Assembly: GCA_016784945.1 (NCBI GenBank) | Contig: JADHTP010000091.1 | Location: 1-10,300, forward strand | Source: Deltaproteobacteria bacterium | Lineage (GTDB): Bacteria > Myxococcota_A > UBA9042 > DTJE01 | DNA: 10,300 nt | Reading direction: 5' to 3' | In this document: one piece after another, positions 1 to 6,378 of the stretch | Position numbering within the stretch: the stretch's first letter is position 1 | Layout of the letters: each line of letters begins with the position of its first letter | The notes under the pieces: model-generated | The model's database searches: none | What the model saw: the letters and a program-made list of their open reading frames with translations, nothing else | What the model was told of the DNA's origin: nothing | Position numbers and translations under genes: made by a program

Positions 1-1
1 C

Positions 2-280
2 GAATTCACCATTTCCGATTCCGACAGAAAGGTGATGCGCGACCAGACGCTGGCCAGCCAGGTCAAGCTGGCGATCATAAAGAACCCACGCACACGGACC
101 ATCGAGTTCGAGGTCGAATGCGACGACGGCAGGGTGGAAGTGTTCGGCGAAATGCCTTCGGCCGGCGTGCTGACCCACAGCACCCACCGGGAAGACCAGG
201 AAATCCAGCGGACCGTGGAGTCCGTGACCGGCGTCAAGTCCGTCCGGCTGAAGATCGACGAGTTTGACGCCTACCGTTAA
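2..280 (+). CDS. BON-domain protein, 5' partial
   Basis: The reading frame is open to the left edge of the window, so the true start is probably upstream. A GTG at 32 and an ATG at 35 exist, but no well-spaced Shine-Dalgarno precedes them. The visible part is about 92 residues. It reads like one BON domain (the OsmY/secretin-associated fold): an Asp-led helix (DQTLASQVKLAI), a strand rich in acidic residues and valine, the turn DGRVEVFGEMP, a second helix (REDQEIQRTVESV) and the closing strand GVKSVRLKI. BON domains are usually periplasmic or membrane-associated and are thought to bind phospholipid or other proteins. No signal peptide can be judged because the N-terminus is missing. The gene ends at TAA 278-280, and a new promoter starts 16 bases later, so it is not in the operon that follows. 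The family call is by pattern only; the specific role is unknown. Confidence 0.7.
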   Translation, partial: EFTISDSDRKVMRDQTLASQVKLAIIKNPRTRTIEFEVECDDGRVEVFGEMPSAGVLTHSTHREDQEIQRTVESVTGVKSVRLKIDEFDAYR

Positions 281-295
281 CCCCCCCTCGCCACA

Positions 296-324
296 TTGAA
301 ACGAAAGTATTACATGGATATACT
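296..324 (+). promoter_or_regulatory. sigma70-type promoter of the lipoprotein-HAD operon
   Basis: TTGAAA (296-301) and TATACT (319-324) are separated by exactly 17 bases; each matches the consensus at five of six positions. The expected transcription start is near 331, giving a leader of about 24 bases before the ATG at 355. The stretch 281-295 before it is C-rich and carries no other signal that I can see. Confidence 0.6.
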
Positions 325-347
325 CCCGCAGTTGGCTGATGCGGGAG
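323..347. promoter_or_regulatory. 8-bp perfect dyad over the -10 box and start region (candidate operator)
   Basis: CTCCCGCA (323-330) is the exact reverse complement of TGCGGGAG (340-347), with nine bases between. The left arm overlaps the last two bases of the -10 box and the right arm overlaps the Shine-Dalgarno of the next gene. If transcription starts near 331, the left arm is not in the RNA, so a DNA-binding repressor site is more plausible than an RNA hairpin. Confidence 0.35.
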
Positions 348-354
348 GAGTGCG

Positions 355-2448
355 ATGAACCACAGGGGTTCTCATACGCATGATGGGACTGGCCGCGGGG
401 TCTTCACGGCGGCTCTGGCGGTCGTTGCGGCCCTCGCAATGTCCTCGGCCTGCAAGGAAAAGGAAGATGTCAAACTTCCGAAACCGCCTGAATTCTCGCT
501 GGATTCCACGGTCGCCAAGATGGCGCCCCTGGCGCTGGACGATGGGTTCTTCACGGCCCTTCAGGATCTGGAGAAACGGGCTATGGTCGAAGGATCGGAT
601 CCCGCCCTCATGGCAACGGTCATGAGGTTCCAACTGGATGGGCTGGCGGCGGGGCTCGTTTCGGGCCATCCTGCCGGCGCGCGCATCCTCGGCGGGAACA
701 TCAAGGATGCCAACAAAGTCGGTCGGTTCCTGACCGACTTGGCCACCAGGGCCGGCGCGGCGCAGCAGAAGGAACTGGCCGGGATGCTGACGGCCGCGGG
801 CGACGCCTATGGAAAAGGACCGGGTCAGGACCTTGCCCCGGTTTTCGCGACCAGCCTGGGTGACCAGCCGGCTTCCCCGGCTCTCCGCCTCATCCTGGCC
901 CACCGGCTGCTTGGTGCGGTTCTGGAAGCCGCCAGCGGCTCGGAAAGCCTTCGTGGCAAAGTGGTTTCCACGCTGCTGCCCGGGTTTCCCAGCCCCCCGA
1001 CCCAGGACCTGGAATCCACTGTGTTCCCGTCCGCCATGAAGATGCTGGCGGTTCTCCTGAAGCGGGGACCGGGCAAGGAAGCGGGATTGGCGCCCCATTT
1101 TGATAACATTGCGGCGAGGGCCACCAGGGACCTGGGCTCCAAGGCGATCACCATGCCGGTGGCCCTGACGGCGAGTCCGAGGCCGGGGACGCCTCTGGCG
1201 GGGGTCATGGGTGGTTACGACCCCCTGCTGGTCCTTTCCCTGATCAAGGATTCTGCGAAACTGGGCGCCCGCCCCGTGTTCACCTGGAAGGATGGCGCTG
1301 CCTTGAACGCATCGGCAACCCCTGGCTGGCCCGGCAACGTTGTGGCGTCCATGGAGGAACTCGCGGACACCCGGAACCGGGAGGCTCTCTTCACGCGGGT
1401 CGCCGCAGACATTCAGCAAATGGAGATTGAACTGGCCCCCCTGGAAGGCACGGCCTACCAGAACCGCTTCGAAGCAGGCACGGTAGTGCTCAACGCTGAC
1501 CGGGAGGAACGGGGCCATGCCGCCCTGGTGGCCGTGGACGGAAAGGTCGAGGCCGAGGCCATGGGCCATCTCCTCGCCATGGCGAACGCGGCGGGTCTGA
1601 ACGACCTTCGACTGGTCCAGCCCGGGGAAGCGGGTCGGGTGCTGCCCGTCCTGTACCGGAAAGTGCCGAAGATCCCGGGCGTAAAGGCGCCCAAGGGCGA
1701 CAGGGCCCTGGTGGTGATATCCCGGAACGGGGCGGAACTGTATCCCCCTGCCAGGAAGGGCGGGTCGAGGCTGCCCAAGACCGGCTGGCCCGAGGGCACC
1801 AGGGTGGTGGTGGACCAGAAGCGGTTCTTCAAGCTGGTAATCCCCTGGACCGAAGAAGAAGGCTACGGTCGGGCATTGAAGGGCGCCCTGGAAACCATGA
1901 GGCAGAAGACCTCTATCAGACCACTTCTGGACGTGGTGGTCCTGACCCGGGACGTGGTGTCCGTCAGGGTCCTGGATGCCGTGGCCGAGGTGGAGGCCGT
2001 GGAAGGCGAGCCGTTCGCGGACCTGAAGACCTGGTTCCCGGGCGTGGAATGCCCCGATGGTTCCACCTGCCCCGGGCTCGTTCCCGTGCTCTTTTCGGGA
2101 ACCCGCGTCCCCAGGCCGTCCAGACCGGAAGTGGAGGTCAAGGAAACGCGACCGGCCGGTTTCTGCGACAAGAAGGCCGTGGCCCGCGTGATGAGGGGCC
2201 GTTCGGGCGCCTACCGTGCCTGCTACGAGGTCCAGCTGCAGCGGAAGCCCGAACTGAGCGGGAGGATCCAGGTCCGCTTCACCATCGAACCCAACGGATC
2301 CGTGTCCGGCGTCAAGGTGCTCAAGAACGAACTGAACTCGAAAGTGGGATCCTGCATCGTGAAGCAGGTATCGACCCTGAGATTCCCGAAGCCCGACGGC
2401 GGCGTCTGCGTGATCAGGTGGCCTTTCAAGTTCCAGCCCGGAGGTTAA
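355..2448 (+). CDS. Lipoprotein with C-terminal AgmX/PglI (TonB-like) domain
   Basis: The 697-aa protein starts at ATG 355, with GGAGG at 344-348 six bases upstream. A basic n-region is followed by a hydrophobic stretch and a lipobox ending at Cys33 (MSSAC), so it is predicted to be a lipoprotein of the cell envelope. Residues about 604-693 match the AgmX/PglI C-terminal domain of myxobacterial proteins: a Cys-led helix with AYRACYEVQLQ (Cys623), then GRIQVRFTIEPNGSVSGVKV, Cys667 and a closing strand of basic and aromatic residues. That domain is related to the TonB C-terminus. In the middle, residues 388-425 (ALVAVDGKVEAEAMGHLL) and about 449-545 loosely resemble ExbD/TolR-like modules; this is tentative. 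Roughly residues 40-380 are alanine/leucine-rich, helical-looking and unrecognised. The gene is followed seven bases later by the HAD gene, so the two are probably cotranscribed. A role in energy transduction or envelope assembly is an inference from the terminal domain only. Confidence 0.75.
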   Translation: MNHRGSHTHDGTGRGVFTAALAVVAALAMSSACKEKEDVKLPKPPEFSLDSTVAKMAPLALDDGFFTALQDLEKRAMVEGSDPALMATVMRFQLDGLAAGLVSGHPAGARILGGNIKDANKVGRFLTDLATRAGAAQQKELAGMLTAAGDAYGKGPGQDLAPVFATSLGDQPASPALRLILAHRLLGAVLEAASGSESLRGKVVSTLLPGFPSPPTQDLESTVFPSAMKMLAVLLKRGPGKEAGLAPHFDNIAARATRDLGSKAITMPVALTASPRPGTPLAGVMGGYDPLLVLSLIKDSAKLGARPVFTWKDGAALNASATPGWPGNVVASMEELADTRNREALFTRVAADIQQMEIELAPLEGTAYQNRFEAGTVVLNADREERGHAALVAVDGKVEAEAMGHLLAMANAAGLNDLRLVQPGEAGRVLPVLYRKVPKIPGVKAPKGDRALVVISRNGAELYPPARKGGSRLPKTGWPEGTRVVVDQKRFFKLVIPWTEEEGYGRALKGALETMRQKTSIRPLLDVVVLTRDVVSVRVLDAVAEVEAVEGEPFADLKTWFPGVECPDGSTCPGLVPVLFSGTRVPRPSRPEVEVKETRPAGFCDKKAVARVMRGRSGAYRACYEVQLQRKPELSGRIQVRFTIEPNGSVSGVKVLKNELNSKVGSCIVKQVSTLRFPKPDGGVCVIRWPFKFQPGG

Positions 2449-2455
2449 GGCGTCA

Positions 2456-3568
2456 ATGGGTGCTGTTTCCAACTTCGATCTCATCATATTCGACATGGAA
2501 GACGCCCTCGTGGATCAGAGGAATTCCCTGTGCACGGCCGTCAGCCGGGGCGTGGATGCCTATCTCATCAGCCTCCTGGGCCTCAAGCCCGAAGGGGGCC
2601 CTGTCTTTACATCCGACGAGGTCCACGAGTTCGCCCAGACCCAGGGGTTCGATTCCAAGGTCGACCTGATGAATGCTCTTCTCCTGGCGGCGCTCCATTG
2701 GTTGCCCGAGGACATCAGCGAGGATGATTTCGACGGCCTGGACGGTAGGGACCTCCTGCACGCCCTGTCCCAGCGACCCGAGATGGACATGACCCTGGGC
2801 GCCCTTTCCGAACGGAAGAACATGATCGAGTTCGGCAAGATGCTGCGTTCCAAGGGAAGCGGTCAGCGCGGAGTCACCCGGGTGAGGGGTCTGCGAAACC
2901 GGTGGATGGCCCTTTCGGAAGGCCACATCATGATGGACAACTTCGTCCAGCGAATCTTCTATGAAGCCTACCTTGGCGAAAAGCTGTTCCTGGCCGAACA
3001 TGGTCAGGAGCGACAGTTCGTCACGGAGACTGGCGCCATCGAGTTGGAGAAGTCCTGGAACCACCCCAATGACCTGGCTCATGTCCGCAAGCAATGCCCC
3101 CTGGGCACGGTGACCAGCCGCAGCCAGGAGGAGGCGCAGTTCGTTCTGGACAGGCTGGAAATACGCCGGTTCCTGGACGTAGTGGTGAGCAAAACCGCCA
3201 TGGGCATGGGCATGGCCGACCCCGAAGAGACGCGCCGAATCAGCAGCCTGGGGGTGGCGGAGACATCGCAGGCGGCCTATCACACCCGTGTAACGGAGGC
3301 CATCGAGAGGATTCGAGGACAGGAAGGACTTCAGTCCGTGGTGCGCGTGGCCTATGTCGGCAACTGCGCCCCCGACGCCCGGGGCATCTCCAGCATCAAG
3401 GATCGCTATCGCATGACGGCGGTGGGAACCATATTCGGTCAGGATCGCAAGGCGGCCACGGCCCAGCGGGAGAAGGGTGCCGACCTGGTGGCCTATGAAC
3501 CGCAACAGATGGTCAAGATGCTGACCGAAAGGCCGCGACCGAGGTCGGGCTACCGCAGGCACCGCTGA
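2456..3568 (+). CDS. HAD-superfamily protein with degenerate catalytic motifs
   Basis: The 370-aa protein starts at ATG 2456, seven bases after the previous stop. A GGAGGT (2440-2445) overlapping the end of the upstream gene suggests translational coupling. The HAD fold is indicated by motif I, FDMEDALVD, with Asp13 as the nucleophile; motif II, LGTVTSRS, with Thr220; motif III, VVVSKT, with Lys246; and motif IV, YVGNCAPD (Asn303, Asp307). The usual motif I is DxDGT, and here it reads D-M-E-D-A: the second Asp (general acid/base) is Glu15 and the Gly-Thr pair is lost. The first motif IV Asp is Asn303. About 200 residues between motifs I and II form a large helical cap, longer than in common phosphoglycolate-phosphatase-like members. 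The C-terminus is very basic (PRPRSGYRRHR). Activity as a phosphatase is therefore uncertain; it may be a divergent enzyme or a binding protein. The substrate is unknown. Confidence 0.75.
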   Translation: MGAVSNFDLIIFDMEDALVDQRNSLCTAVSRGVDAYLISLLGLKPEGGPVFTSDEVHEFAQTQGFDSKVDLMNALLLAALHWLPEDISEDDFDGLDGRDLLHALSQRPEMDMTLGALSERKNMIEFGKMLRSKGSGQRGVTRVRGLRNRWMALSEGHIMMDNFVQRIFYEAYLGEKLFLAEHGQERQFVTETGAIELEKSWNHPNDLAHVRKQCPLGTVTSRSQEEAQFVLDRLEIRRFLDVVVSKTAMGMGMADPEETRRISSLGVAETSQAAYHTRVTEAIERIRGQEGLQSVVRVAYVGNCAPDARGISSIKDRYRMTAVGTIFGQDRKAATAQREKGADLVAYEPQQMVKMLTERPRPRSGYRRHR

Positions 3569-3574
3569 TCGGAA

Positions 3575-4990
3575 TCAATCCGCTGACACCGATTCCTTCA
3601 GGTTCGTGACGAGCATGGTATCGGGAATGAAGCCCAGCTTCACCGTGCCGATGGGCCCGTTGCGCTGCTTCGAAATGATCACCTCCATGACACCGCGGTC
3701 CTCGGGCTTGGTCTGTTCTTTTTCGTAGTATTCGGGCCGGTACAGGAAGACCACCACGTCGGCATCCTGCTCGATGGCCCCCGATTCCCGCAGGTCCGAA
3801 AGGAACGGGCGCTTGTCCTTGCCGGGGCGGGTCTCGGGCGCACGGCTCAACTGGGCCAGTGCGACCACCGGCACGTCGAGTTCCTTGGCCAGGGCCTTCA
3901 GGGACCGGGATATCTCGGAAATCTGCTGCTCACGACTGATCCGCTTGTCCACGGGCTCCATGAGCTGGAGGTAGTCCACCATGATCATGTCCAGCTCACC
4001 CCGGACCTTCATCCGACGGGCCTTGGCCCTCAGTTCCAGCACGTTCAGCTTGGACGAGTCGTCGATGAAGAGCAGGCGATCCGCCAGTTCGTTCCGGGCC
4101 GCCCGGAACTGCTCCAGCTCCTGGGCCGCCAGGAATCCGCTGCGAAGGCGATTGGAGTCCACGCGCTTGTAGATGCAGAGGATCCTGTTCGCCACCTGGG
4201 GTTCGGACATTTCCAGCGAACAGAACAGGACGCTGAACCGGTTGGAACCGCGGCACGTGGCGTTGACTGCGAGGTTCAACGCAAAGCTGGTCTTGCCCAT
4301 GGAAGGACGGGCCGCGATGACGATGAAGTCCGAGCGCTGGAATCCCAGCAACAGCCGGTCCAGACCCTTGTAGTCCGTGGGGATCCCGGTGATCCCGTCC
4401 CCCCGCTCGTAGAGGTTCTCGATGCGCAGGACGGCATCCTCCAGGACCTTGTCCAGCCTTTTTTCCTTTCCGCGGAGCCTTTCGTCGCCCACGGCGAACA
4501 CCGATTGCTCGGACCGGTCGAGAAAATCTGCCGGCTCGTAGTCCTGGGCATACCCTTCCGACACGATGGCACTGGCCGTGGTGATCATCCGGCGGACCGC
4601 GGCCTTGTCCTTGATGATGTTCGAGTAATACTCGACGCTTGCCGAGGCCCTGGCCTGGGATTCGAGGCTCGTGAGGTAGACCATTCCGCCCACGGTTTCC
4701 AGTTCAGCCTTGTCCCGAAGGGCGTCGGCAACGGTCACCAGGTCGATGGCCACGCCCTTCTCGAACAGCGTAGTCATGGCGGCCATTATCTTCTGGTGCG
4801 AAGGAAGGTAGAAGTCCTCGGAGCGGACGCTCTCCACGGCCGCGGCCATGGCGGCTGAGTCCTGCAGGATGGCGCCCAGGACGCCGGCCTCCGCCTCGGG
4901 GTTGTGGGGAGGCGGCACGTCCCCCGGCCGTCGGCTCACGAGGGGAACGGGCTTGCCCCGGCCACCGCCTTTCATGCCATTCGCTGCCAT
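3575..4990 (-). CDS. dnaB: Replicative DNA helicase DnaB
   Basis: DnaB is the hexameric ATP-driven helicase that unwinds DNA at the replication fork and works with primase. The N-terminal domain follows PPHNPEAEAGVLGAIL and contains the characteristic HQKIMAAMTTLFEKG. The C-terminal RecA-like domain has Walker A ARPSMGKT (Lys233), the H2-type motif SLEMS, Walker B MIMVDYLQL (Asp339), the AQLSRAPE segment and LSDLRESGAIEQDAD. I place the start at ATG 4990. This gives 471 residues, the length of the E. coli protein, and aligns Lys233 with the expected position. The frame continues upstream to an ATG at 5098, but those 36 extra residues (including a His/Asp run, HDHDHNH) are unlike DnaB and appear to be the tail of a gene fossil. 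A third option is ATG 4975. The gene converges on the HAD gene with only six bases between the stop codons and no clear terminator. Confidence 0.95.
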   Translation of the reverse strand: MAANGMKGGGRGKPVPLVSRRPGDVPPPHNPEAEAGVLGAILQDSAAMAAAVESVRSEDFYLPSHQKIMAAMTTLFEKGVAIDLVTVADALRDKAELETVGGMVYLTSLESQARASASVEYYSNIIKDKAAVRRMITTASAIVSEGYAQDYEPADFLDRSEQSVFAVGDERLRGKEKRLDKVLEDAVLRIENLYERGDGITGIPTDYKGLDRLLLGFQRSDFIVIAARPSMGKTSFALNLAVNATCRGSNRFSVLFCSLEMSEPQVANRILCIYKRVDSNRLRSGFLAAQELEQFRAARNELADRLLFIDDSSKLNVLELRAKARRMKVRGELDMIMVDYLQLMEPVDKRISREQQISEISRSLKALAKELDVPVVALAQLSRAPETRPGKDKRPFLSDLRESGAIEQDADVVVFLYRPEYYEKEQTKPEDRGVMEVIISKQRNGPIGTVKLGFIPDTMLVTNLKESVSAD

Positions 4991-4996
4991 GGCGAG

Positions 4997-5025
4997 AGAA
5001 TACGAGCCTACGTTGACAGGGTCAA
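4997..5025 (-). promoter_or_regulatory. Candidate dnaB promoter, leaderless
   Basis: On the minus strand TTGACC (5025-5020) and TATTCT (5002-4997) are separated by 17 bases. The expected start of transcription, about seven bases downstream, falls on the A of ATG 4990. No Shine-Dalgarno precedes that ATG, which fits a leaderless mRNA. The -35 box matches the consensus at five of six positions, the -10 at four of six. Confidence 0.45.
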
Positions 5026-5040
5026 GGGGCAGGGCAAACG

Positions 5041-5222
5041 CATCTAATTCGTGGTTGTGATCGTGGTCGTGGACGCTTTGACCAACCTTTGTCAACATCG
5101 AGACGATCCGGCGGATGAGTTCTTTCGCATCTTCCGTCCGTCTCCGGGTCGATGATGCCGAGGATGTGGCAGACTTCCATTATGGCCCCGCATTCCATAG
5201 TTGAACCTCTGGCAAACGCCAT
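5041..5222 (-). pseudogene. C-terminal fragment of a four-helix-bundle (23S rRNA IVS-type) protein, frameshifted
   Basis: Reading the minus strand from about 5222 gives MAFARGSTMECGAIMEVC, then HILGIIDPETD. Shifting one base near 5135 continues as EDAKELIRRIVSMLTKVGQSV. Together these read like the C-terminal half of the four-helix-bundle family often encoded in 23S rRNA intervening sequences: a xARGSxxECxAI helix, a loop, then ELxxRIVxMLTKL. The N-terminal half is absent: upstream of 5222 the sequence belongs to a different fragment on the other strand. The frameshift lies in an ACGGACGG run and is explained by one extra G. After MLTKV the frame runs through a His/Asp stretch and continues without a stop into dnaB. 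The family identification rests on recalled sequence pattern only. Confidence 0.5.
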
Positions 5223-5601
5223 GAAGCACGGGGCGTATTCCTCACGGCTTCCGTGAGGAGCAGGTGCCGCTCTTCGAGGAAATCCTGGCCGAGTATCCCC
5301 GGCGGACGTGCCCAACCCGTCGGTCATCGACAAGATGGCCCTGGTGCGCCTGGCGACCTACGAGACAAAACTGCGCTACGCCGTGCAGGCGAATGGCCTA
5401 CCGGATGCTCTGGACCTGTTGGACCGATTGCTCAATAGGACCCTCACTGCGCCCCAGGTTACCAGGGAGTCCAAGGACACGGCACGAACGTCGGGTACCA
5501 CGCCGCCAGAGGTCATGGCAGCGCTGCTGATGCGCGTGAAGGAGCGAACCGCCGAGTTGGAAAAGGACAAGGTGCTTCCTGCGCCCGTGGTCGAGGAATC
5601 G
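5215..5601 (+). pseudogene. Frameshifted 'KHGAYS' protein fragment
   Basis: Three consecutive stretches make one coherent protein if two one-base shifts are allowed. The first is NAMKHGAYSSRLP (frame of ATG 5221), which hits TGA at 5254. Next is EEQVPLFEEILAEYPR (5255-about 5300, next frame). The last is DVPNPSVIDKMALVRLATYE and onward, back in the first frame from about 5305. The remainder is strongly helical (LPDALDLLDRLL, then PPEVMAALLMRVKERTAELE) and stays protein-like to about 5565-5600. There the opposite strand becomes recognisable as a toxin gene. The opening resembles small proteins beginning N-A-x-K-H-G-x-Y-S that occur near phage-like genes, but I cannot name the family. The two shifts compensate (one extra base, one missing base), so sequencing error must also be considered. 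The frame stays open to 6987 only because it runs antisense through the toxin-antitoxin genes and repeats. Confidence 0.45.
5239..5259. repeat. Perfect 9-bp hairpin at the frameshift site
   Basis: TCCTCACGG (5239-5247) and CCGTGAGGA (5251-5259) are exact reverse complements around a CTT loop. There is no T-run on either side, so it does not look like a rho-independent terminator. It coincides with the first frameshift of the 'KHGAYS' fragment. Confidence 0.7.
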
Positions 5602-5781
5602 GAAAGTTCCCACGCGGATCCGATATCCCTCGTGTGGCTTCTGGAGTTTCTTGCACTGCTGCCTGGGTCGAGGTTCGGTCTTCAATCCAAGAATGGCTTT
5701 GGCGACTCGGTTGTGCGTGTCGGAAGACAGTGCATCCATCTCTTTCATGGCCGACTTGGTGATCTCGATGCGGTAGGTCAC
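5398..5781 (-). CDS. RelE/ParE-like toxin with replaced C-terminus (probably inactive)
   Basis: This frame starts at GTG 5781 and overlaps the upstream antitoxin stop by four bases (GTGA), the usual arrangement of a type II toxin-antitoxin pair. Residues 1-61 fit the RelE/ParE fold: a first strand (TYRIEITKSAMKEMD), two helices (DTHNRVAKAILGLK) and the core strand GYRIRVGTFR ending near 5599. Normal members are about 85-95 residues and continue with a strand like LYxIDD and a terminal HRRxVY. Here the frame instead runs 66 more residues that are antisense, in the same codon register, to the plus-strand 'KHGAYS' fragment, and the terminal catalytic part is missing. The most likely explanation is truncation by recombination, with read-through to a chance stop at 5398. 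A short piece after the core strand (DHGRRKHLVLF) could be a degraded remnant, so the exact breakpoint lies between about 5555 and 5600. Confidence 0.6.
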   Translation of the reverse strand: MTYRIEITKSAMKEMDALSSDTHNRVAKAILGLKTEPRPRQQCKKLQKPHEGYRIRVGTFRFLDHGRRKHLVLFQLGGSLLHAHQQRCHDLWRRGTRRSCRVLGLPGNLGRSEGPIEQSVQQVQSIR

Positions 5782-5960
5782 TCTTGGCGAGCCTCGCGCT
5801 CGGCCAAGTACTCGTCGAATGACATGCGTGGTTCGTCCTTCCGGTGCTCCCAGAGAACTGCGGCTTCCAGGTCTTCCCAGACGTCCTCGTCACTGATGAG
5901 TTCTTCAATGATCTTGGTGCGAGCGTCTTGTGGCAATGCACGAAACGCCAGGAGGAACAC
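5778..5960 (-). CDS. Putative antitoxin paired with the truncated ParE-like toxin
   Basis: This is a small acidic protein with the core LPQDARTKIIEELI, then DEDVWEDLEAAVLWEHR and the tail MSFDEYLAEREARQE. An 'LP-x-x-x-R-x-x-x-x-EEL' helix and a 'sfdeYLaer' tail are typical of small antitoxins encoded just ahead of RelE/ParE toxins. The tail would wrap the toxin. The stop codon overlaps the toxin GTG by four bases. The frame is open to ATG 6107, but the first 40 residues from there overlap the preceding toxin gene and look random. GTG 5960 has GAGG five bases upstream and gives 60 residues; TTG 5987 would give 69 and keep the plausible segment EVEVFLLAF complete. The start is therefore uncertain. 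No separate promoter is visible, so expression probably depends on the upstream module. Confidence 0.6.
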   Translation of the reverse strand: MFLLAFRALPQDARTKIIEELISDEDVWEDLEAAVLWEHRKDEPRMSFDEYLAEREARQE

Positions 5961-6063
5961 CTCAACCTCGTGGAAGTCGTGTTCCAAGCGCTGTGCGGGG
6001 AGCTTGAATGCGGAATCTACCGACGCGTTTTTCGACGAATGGCAGGGATGGGGTGGACGGTCA

Positions 6064-6378
6064 TCACTTGATGCCGTAAGCCTTGTCGTGGGGCCCGAAC
6101 AACACAAACTTCAACGTCTCGTCTTCGATGTCCTCACAGTCCGAGCACAGCACGAACTCGTCAACTCCCTTCTTCCGGCACGCTGCGCAGTACAGGTAGA
6201 TCATGATGAAGTTGCGCTTGACCGGACACGAATAGAAGCCACGGAAGTCCCCTTTCAACGGATCACCCAGTTCGACCGGGTGCTCCATGACCATGCGGAC
6301 CTTCCTCTCCACGTCCTTCTTGATGGCTGCGTGTTTCTTGAGTGCCTTTACGAAAGCCGATTCGAACCGGACGTCCAT
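6064..6378 (-). CDS. RelE/HigB-like toxin with paired CxxC motifs
   Basis: The 104-aa protein starts at ATG 6378, which shares one base with the antitoxin stop (TGATG). The sequence follows the RelE/StbE-type plan: an N-terminal strand and helices (FESAFVKALKKH, then VERKVRMVMEHP), GDPLKGDFRGFYSCPVKRN, the core strand FIMIYLYC and a C-terminal LKFVLFGPHDKAY. Such toxins usually act as ribosome-dependent mRNA endonucleases, or as gyrase inhibitors in the ParE branch. Which applies cannot be told here. Four cysteines (Cys64, Cys67, Cys78, Cys81) form CX2C-X10-CX2C between the two core strands, which looks like a small metal-binding knuckle inserted in the beta hairpin. Length and ends appear complete, and no frameshift is seen. 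It lies between its own antitoxin and a second antitoxin-toxin pair on the same strand. Confidence 0.75.
   Translation of the reverse strand: MDVRFESAFVKALKKHAAIKKDVERKVRMVMEHPVELGDPLKGDFRGFYSCPVKRNFIMIYLYCAACRKKGVDEFVLCSDCEDIEDETLKFVLFGPHDKAYGIK

Noticed and set aside
323..347. RNA thermometer or riboswitch hiding the Shine-Dalgarno of the lipoprotein gene
   Set aside because: The predicted start at about 331 leaves the left arm of the stem outside the transcript, so the dyad is listed as a possible DNA operator instead.
310..2496. 728-codon open frame on the minus strand opposite the lipoprotein gene
   Set aside because: It is an antisense shadow produced by high GC content. Its composition is rich in His, Gly, Arg and Gln with no recognisable domain, while the plus strand has a signal peptide, a ribosome-binding site and a known C-terminal domain.
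3566..3600. Possible bidirectional terminator between the HAD gene and dnaB
   Set aside because: GGAATC (3571-3576) and GATTCC (3591-3596) pair over only six bases with a 14-base loop and no T-run. The dyad also overlaps the dnaB coding end.
5182..5214. Extension of the 'KHGAYS' protein upstream to ATG 5182 (MAPHSIVEPLA)
   Set aside because: This stretch is antisense to the well-patterned four-helix-bundle fragment (ARGSTMECGAI) on the minus strand, which explains it better.
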